A DNA stretch of 64,000 bases from Kuschelorhynchus macadamiae (taxonomy: Eukaryota; Arthropoda; Insecta; Coleoptera; Curculionidae). Each line of letters begins with the position of its first letter. Position 1 is the first letter of the stretch. Of the stretch, positions 23,101-32,100 are shown piece after piece. Under the pieces are notes generated by a model that saw only the letters and a list, made by a program, of their open reading frames with translations, was not told where the DNA came from and did no database searches. The DNA lies in contig JAUTXW010002182.1 of the NCBI GenBank assembly GCA_030620095.1, positions 186,001 to 250,000 of the forward strand. The letters run 5' to 3'. A program made the translations under genes and the position numbers.

Positions 23101-26100
23101 CGAATTGAACTAGATCTCGAACAGCTGGTGTTTTAAAATATAAAAAAAGAAATAAACCTAAAAGTATCTTGGATTATGAAATGCAATTAAATATATGCTT
23201 ATATTTCGAAGAATTTACAGAAAATTCCATCAGAGATGCAGAAAAAGACTTAAGTATTGGTAGAACTGATATTCATAGGACGCTGAAAATGAATAACTAC
23301 AGGGCGTTTAAGTTCGCTAAATTGCAACACTTAGAACCTACCGATCATATTCTACGATTGGAATATTGTGACCTAATGATGGATCGACATTTTCGTAACC
23401 CTAATTTTTTTAACCAAATTTGTTGGACGGACGAAGCGATATTTACTACCTCAGGGATATTTAATAGAAAGAATACTCACTATTGGTCTCAAGAAAACAA
23501 ACACAACATCAAAACTATTCAACATCAAGGTCGTCGTAGTGTTCATTGTTGGTGTGCGATTTACAGGAATCAAGTAATAGGTTCTCCATTTCTGGATAAC
23601 CATTTAAATGGTGCGAGGTACCTAGAGCTACTGACTAACAATATCAGGCCGTTACTAGAGGTCAATGGTAACATAAATAATATTATTTACCAAATGGATG
23701 GAGCACCTTGCCATAACACCATTCAAGTAAGAACTTATTTAAGTGTTAACTATGCAGAGGTCGTTGGACCAAATGGAAATATTCGTTGGCCTCCGCGGAG
23801 TCCAGATTTGACGCCCCTGGACTATTTTCTGTGGGGAACATTAAAGGATAAAGTATACAAAAATAAACCTCAAGATGTTGATGATCTCAAGAATCGAATA
23901 AGGGAAGAAATTCAAAATATCAATGAAAGTGCTGCAGTAAGAGATGCCTTAAGAAAAATGGAAGTCATCTACACAACTTGTATTGCCCAAAATGGAGGCC
24001 ATGTGGCAAATTTACTTTAATTTTCCCTTTTGCATTAGGTATATTGGTCCTTTCGTTATACATGCAATTGTTTTTTTGATTTTACACATTAATTCATTTG
24101 TAATTATGTAAATGTTCTCTATTAACTTAACTTCTTACTACATACTTATTTAATAGTTCACAAAATTTACATATTGTTAAATGTTAAAACATTTCTATAT
24201 TTGCTAAAATTTCGTATTCGTTGAAATAAAAGATTAATATTTTTGTTATGTCGGCCATAGGTATTTTATTATATCGATCATTGGAAATAATTAATTTCTC
24301 AGAAAATACAGACATCTTAGTTAAAATTGTAAACTACAGTATTTTGTTGAAAATCTACTATGGTCAGCCCGTTAAAAAATATTTGTGACGTATTTCGTCA
24401 TTAAATTTAAACCAAAGGTATTTTTTATTGCATAAAAAAAGTTTAATAGCGAATATTTTCTAAACGGTTAGAGATAGGTATAGGTTATTATATACAAAAT
24501 TACTTTAATTTTTTGTGAACCATCGAAATCTGCAATAATATACAGGGTATTCCATTTAAGATTATTGACTTATAAGTAATTTTATATATTCCGATCGATT
24601 GAATTTCTGATATCACCCTGTATAATTTGTAGTCAAAGTAAACAACTTAAATTATATATTGTGGTGTTGTCTTTAATATAAAAATGGCAGCTTCACCAAA
24701 TATTATATACTTATATTTTTTTCAACTACCTTAAATATATACGTTTTTATCAAAAAATTTAATAAAACGGCTATTATATCCTAAACGACGAGAGATAGGT
24801 ATACAATATCTTAATGAAAGTTACACCCTTATTTTTAATGAGGAATCCATATCCAGGATAATATACAGGGTGTCCTATTTAATTTTTAGGAGTTAACTCC
24901 TAACCAGGAAAAACTGAGCACCCTGTATACATGAAAGGTATATAATATAAAAGTTCACTTAAAAACAATAACACTTTATATATAACTTTTTTTGCTAAAT
25001 TGTATATCTTTCGAGATAAGGGGATAGAGGATCTTATGTGGGACACCCTGTACAGTAATTCACATCCTTTATTTTTGTTAATAGATGCTTAAGTTGTTTT
25101 TAAAAATCAAATCTTTTATTTAAATAAACCACTTGTTGTTAAATATCTGTATTTAAAAAGAAGATACCAACTTGTTGCAGTTTGCTGTAAATTATAATTT
25201 TCGAAGAAGCCAACACAGTATCTTTGATTTTACTTATCTTATCCTAGTTAATTTCAGTAATGTGATAGGGGTGCCCGCTAGTCTCAAATAATATATAATT
25301 TTAAGTATTGTAAATAACTGCTCTATAACCCTGTTGCAGAGAGATATGATTTCTATTTATGCTCAAGTAAAACGCAGCTGGATCAACACATCAGAATCAT
25401 GTTGGGCGTCCTAAAGCTACATCTGTAGAACAACACTGAAAATTAGACCCATTTTATTTGAATCACGTTTAACACCTACTACCAACCGATTACAGATGGT
25501 CGTGGAGGTGAATTTCCATGGCCGCCGTTTAGCCCTTATCCTAATCCTTTGGATCTATTTTTTCTGGGTTATATTAAATTTTTAGTGTATACAGAAGAAA
25601 ATTGACCAAATGAGATAAACCGACAGACTGACAGATAGACAGACCGACGGAATTGAAAAAACATGCATCTAGGGAACCTGAAACGTAAAGATCTAAAAAA
25701 TTCTATATGTTAAAAACCCCATACCGATATTTTCAATTCTTCTAGAAATAGAAGTTTCCAAAATTGTCTAAAAAAAATTGTATTGCATAAACCTACACTC
25801 CAGCAGTGCATTTAACATTAAAATGTTACATATTGAATATATTATGTTATTGAGTTTATTGAATTAACTTACCATTATTAGGCCTTGGGCATTATCTTCT
25901 CCGTCCAATGTAGCCCCCAAAAGATCTCCATTAAATGAGTTATACAATTCGTCATCTGAAAAGATATATACAAGATGTCCAAAAAGTATGAGTATGCGTT
26001 AATATCTAGAGTAGTGGTAAAGCTGAACATTTTAAAATTTGGCGGTTGCATGTGTAACAGCAAATCAACTTTTTTGGGTTCTTAAGCCTTTTGCACCCCT

Positions 26101-29100
26101 TTTGGGTTGGCATGAAGGGGATGAACTTCTCAATGCTAAAAGAACAAAGTGTTTGCACAAAGCGCTGATTTCACAGCATCGCCTCCCGTTACTAGGTTAT
26201 GGAAGGAATTCAACAATATATCATGTTTGATCACGTCCCTATGTACAGGGTTTTCCCGTATATTTTTCCACCCACTTAGAGAGTTTATTTGAATAGATAC
26301 GAATATGTCGTAAATACAAAAGTGGTTGGGTTTTTTATGAAGTTTTAGAATATTATATTATGAGTGCGAAAATATTATTGGAAATGTCAAATTTTAACAG
26401 GTTGATCAAGATCAAGATCTTTTTTTTCTAATTTCAAATATATATACTTTTAATATATTCTGTCAATTAGTTTTGGATATATAAGCGTTTAAACATTAAA
26501 GAAAAGGTAAGGTAATTTGCGCTAAAACATAGTGAGCCATGGTCAAGATAATGGCAATGAACGACGCCTTTTTGGCGTTTACCGGTCAGAAGTATCTGTT
26601 TACGAGCATTTTTAAAATCTAATACGTTGGACGATGGGTTATTCGGAAGAAGAGAAACTCGACATGACAGAATTATTTTATTTACGAATATCATAGACGG
26701 CTTCCAGATAGACCAACACCGACTCCAATACGATATCTTTCAAGAAGAGTGGGAATTAGAGTTTTTTTGCTGTGAAGTGAAAGAAAACATTATTTGTTTG
26801 ATTTGTAATAGTACAGTCGGTGTCCCAAAATTATATAATATAAAACGTCACTATGATATTCATAAAACTATGTTTGGCAAGTATACAGGCATGGTCAGAA
26901 ACGAAAAGTTAAATAAGTTAAAATCACGGTTGAAAGATCAGCAGCTTATGTTTACATGTCCAAAGCAAGAAAATGAATCTGTCCTTCAAGCGAGCTACGT
27001 ACTGTCGGAGTTGATCACATAACACTCAAAACCATTTGTTGAAGGTGAATTTATAAAAGAGTGCCTTGTAAAGGCCGCGGAAATTGTAAGTCCCGGGAGC
27101 GTGAAGGCATTTCAGAATTTATCCTTGTCCCGGAATACTGTCGCTGAAAGAGTTACTAAGTTGGCTGCCAATATAAGTGATCAGATAAAAAGAAAATCAC
27201 ACTCTTTAATTGCATTTTCTATTGCCTGTGACGAAAGTACGGATGTGTGTAGTGTGGCTGTTTTTCTTCGTGCGATTGATACAGGTATCAATGTGTATGA
27301 AGAATTACTGGAATTAGTACCATTGTATGATACGACAACTGAAAAGGATATTTTCAATGCTGTTTATGGACTTCTACAAAAGTACAATCCAGATTTGTCA
27401 AAACTGTGTTCCGTTGCAACAGACGGAGCTCCTTCAATGACTGGAGTAAAAAATGGCCTCGTTAAAATATTACAGACAAAGATCAGAGAAACGGGTAGTG
27501 ACAAACCAGATTTTCATCATATTCATTGTATAGTCCACCAAGAAGTTTTATGCTCAAAAGTGATCAAGTTGGAAAGTGTTTTAAAGTCAGTGAAAAAAAT
27601 TATAAACTTCGTAAGGTCACGAGGCCTTAATCAGCGACAGTTTTCTGCATTTTTGCGTGATTTAGAAAGTGAGTACACTGGTTTACCATATTATGCAGAG
27701 GTGCGATGGCTTTCGTGTTCTATGGTACTCGACCAGTTTTGGAAACTCAAAGAAGAAATACGCGTTCTCATGGAAACAAAAAGAGAAGATGTCACCTTAT
27801 TATGCGATGTACCTTTTTTTACAAGATCTTTTGTTTATGGTAGATATGAAAAAACACTTAAACTTAAATACGAAATTGCAAGGACCACGTCAAGTTGTTA
27901 CAGATATGCATGATCATGTGAAAGCTTCCAAGTGTAAGATGATGTTGTGGGAAAAACAGTTAGCAGAAGATAATCTGTCACATTTTTTTGACTTGTAAGG
28001 CATATCAGGAAAGCACAAGTGGCCCAATATCATACAAAATATATTCAGAGAAAATGAGAAGCCTTCTGGCAGAATTTGAGAAGCGTTTTCAGGATTTTAA
28101 GACCCAAGAAAACAATTTTTCTATCGATTTTGAGAAAGTTCCCTCTCACTTGCAAATGGAAGTAATTGAAATTCAGTGTCAGACCCATTTAAAACAAAAA
28201 TTTGTTTTATGAAAGGATTGATGGAAGGAAACAAACTTTGATGAAAGGAAACAAATCTCCCGCAAGGTCGCGATTGACGGACGCACACTTGGACGCAGTT
28301 TTTAAAGTTATTTCCGCCGATAAATTCGCGCCACAAATAGACAACTTAATTAAAGACAAAAGATGTCAAATATCTGGCAAAAGAATTTAATGTTTGTAGT
28401 TTTATGTAATGTCCTTTTTATCGGAAATTTAATAAACAGACTTGTCCTATAATAGTACTTTATGTCAAGATTTTCAGTAGTTTGTCTTCTTTAAGATAAG
28501 GTTTTGCGGCCTACCTAGTCGATGGTCTTCGTGCTTTTGGCCCACCAGTGATTTTGAGTTTGACATGGCTGAACTAGAAGAACTGTGTGCAAGTCTACCG
28601 GAGTCGATGGATATAATAGAAACATGTGTACAATATTGCAAACAAATACGAGGTGAGGTCGGAGAAACAGTAGTAGCAAAATTAGAATGTTTAATAGAAA
28701 AAAACACTGGCTACTGAACCTGTCTTAGTTCCGAAATCTAAATTTTGCCCTATAAATTCAGTAGATGTAGAGAGATTGTTTTCAATTTTTTAGTTAAAAT
28801 CCTTGAAGCACACATAATAATTTCAATTATAAACATTTTATAATTTTTCATATTAATATTTATAAAAGTTTGATATAAATTGATATGGAAAAATTGTATT
28901 AGGTGACATAATTAATTTTTATTGAATACTAAATCCCTAATTTAGTGAAAATTTAATTCAGAAAATCAAAATTTACTGAATAATCATTTCATAGTTATGT
29001 ATTTTCTTGCATATATTCTGCACAAATTTGAAAAACTATGTGCATATATATGCGCATATTCTTAAAGTTTTGAATGGCATATAATCTGGTCTCTAATTAA

Positions 29101-32100
29101 ATTTTATTACTGTAAAATTGTGAGTGTTTTATTAGTATTTGAATTTATATGTGACTCTGGGGGTTTGCTGAAATCTGTTATTGTGAAACTATACTTACTA
29201 TTTTTGAAAGCTGATACACAATCTTGGGTACCGTTGACTGTGCACTGGAATACCTCGCCATATTGTGGTGCATAATTGAATCTTTGCCTGGGTGCCCCAA
29301 TAGTAACTCTAAAACATTTGTTAATATCTAAACTATTGTTCAATTGAAACGCAACAGCTAATATTTTAGAAATCTCCATAACTTTTGAACAAAATAAGCT
29401 ATAATACGATCAAATTAAACTTTTAGTTTAAATGAATTCGATATAACTGGAAATGATTTGATTTCACTATGGCCATCCCAAATAAGAGCAATATGAGTTT
29501 GCAACGGTTTCTGTGACGAGCTAAAAAACCGCGAGATATTGGATTTTTTAGCTTTTGGAAGACATCTACATTTCTTCACATAAAACCAACTCGATATTAA
29601 ATTTAAACAAATTAAGTTTTCAGTAATTTATTCTTAATGTTATATTATTAGTTGATAGTTAGTGTGTAGCAGGGGCATGCGGTGAATTTTTAAGAAAGGG
29701 AAGCAATTTTTAGAAATTTACCTGTTTGTAATTCTAAATGTAATTCTTCGATCATTTTTTGCAAATTCGTCAATGACGTCATCATAAAAACGTCGACGCT
29801 CCGACATAATTTGGAGAAGTTTATTTTCAATGGACAACAGCGATGTATGCGAAAGTCTCTCCTGCCCCGTTGAATTTTTCACGAAATTTTTTATACGTTT
29901 AACTGTTGAAAAATTGTGTTCTACTAATGAACTTGTGTGTATCAATACTAATTCACACAATTTCGATACTTCGGTGTAGGTATCTTCCAGCTCGTTGTCT
30001 TTTAAAAATTGCATTAGTTCCTTAACGTTATTTTTTGCGCTAATGTCATCAGTTTCGTAAATCACTTTTAGTTCAGATCGCAGTAACACTCGGTTGAAGA
30101 ACTGGCCATAATGAAGAAGAAGAGATTTAAACGTTTTTCCTTTAAATGCATCAAAATTGCAGAGCTCGAGGAATTTAAAATCATTTAAACCGTTAAATCT
30201 ATAGTTTATCTGTTGCTGAATTTGATCGATTATTTCATAAAAGAGGCGTCTGTATGATGTTTGAATATCTCCCGCCTTGTCTGTTCGAAGACGCTTGGCT
30301 TGTGGCTCTACATTTAACGCGATCGTTTTCTCCCAAAATAGGTCAAAGTCATCTCTTTCTTAGCTTAACATAGACTTAAAATCATCCACTTTTTTTAGGC
30401 AAAAAACAATATCATTTGTTTTAGTATGTAATATATTAAAAACATTGTCCGAGAATGGAAATATTTCTGAAAATATGTTCAACAAATAATTAAAATTAAA
30501 ATCTCGTTTCAAACAGTCCAAAAACCTCCTCGAACTATTTATTGCTTCTGAGTCCCGCGTTTCATTATTTTCTATTATATTCTCAAATAGTTCAATCAGT
30601 GATTCACGATTTTCAGATGTTAACACAAGTCTTCCATTATAGTTCCACCTAGTAGGAGCTACTTTGGGCAATCGTGCGTGGACAATGGAATCCAAAGCTT
30701 GTGTACGTTTTGTTGACTTGGAAAAAAGCAGCCATGCCACTTAAAGTAACGAAAAATACTTTACACTCTTTAATGTGATTGATGGACTGGGAAAAAACTA
30801 AATTTAATTTATGAGCAAAACAATGGACAAACACAGCACTTGAGAAAGTTTCTCAAACTTTAGCTGCAGACCCCCTAATTGCCCTGCCATCACTGCAGCT
30901 TCACCATAGCTTTGAGGAACTAATTTTTTCTCTCCATTAATTTCTTTAGTAACGTTATAAACTACGGTATATAATGCATCTGCTGTACGATTTTCGGACA
31001 CATTCTCAAAACCTAAAAATTGCTCTTGAATACTTCCGTCGGTTTTAACGTAGCGTATTACTATAGATAATTGGCTAAAATTAGTGCTATCAGTTTGTAT
31101 TGTTTTTTCGGGTAAAAATGTCTAATACAGTTTTTCATTTTTGTGGTTAAATGTTTCATAGGCGGTTTGCCCTTCCTTTGGAAATTATTTGAAGCTTATC
31201 AGCGAAGTTTAATGTTGAAAATCCCTTTATTATTAAGACACACTCCACATATTCACACACACTCTTCTTACTAAATTCTCCAACATTTTCAACGTTATTA
31301 CCGACAGCCGAAGTTGACGGTATTTGCATATCCACGTCCGTATTATTGTCTTCCATATCGCACCATGCACGACGCGACGTACGTATCACACAACACACGG
31401 ATAGCCATTCAAACATAGAACCTACTCCAACGATAGCTTCCGCCCCCACTTAAAGCACACGACTGAATTGCAAAAATTGCAAACAGCCAGTGGAAAGTTC
31501 AATAACCTCTGGCTCGACTCAAAAGAAATCAAGCATACAGGACTTGGCTACAGAGAAGCTAGCGGGCCGCATAAGTTCTATTCCATTTTCTATTGTCGCT
31601 CGGTCGGAGTCAAGGCCGCATTTATTATGGGCTTGATAATTAAGATAATGTTTTAGTATTTTTAATATTATCTAAATTAATGGTTTCCCATTTCAAAAAT
31701 TACATTTTAGAAGATGTTTTGTATTTTTTTTTACTTCCATGAACTGCACGCCCCTGGTGTGTAGTTGAATTTCTTTACAGGGCTACTCTTAGCTATATAA
31801 CTACATCAAACACGGAGGTCCAACCCTCCCCCAAACACCACCTTAGCCCTCCTAAATAAAACGTAGAAAACCAAATTGAATGATCGAATTGCATAGATAT
31901 TCGATTCCTTTTTTGAATGTTATTATTATTATCATTTTATGTTTTTCGTATTTTTATTTTTACATAGTTTTATGGCGTTTAATCTTCATATGAGTATTTT
32001 TAGGAAGTTGGCCAATTTGGGTGAAATTTTCGAGTGGCCCCATAGCAAGCATATTGAAACAATGTTAAAAATGGTAGAATGAATAATATACATATATTTA

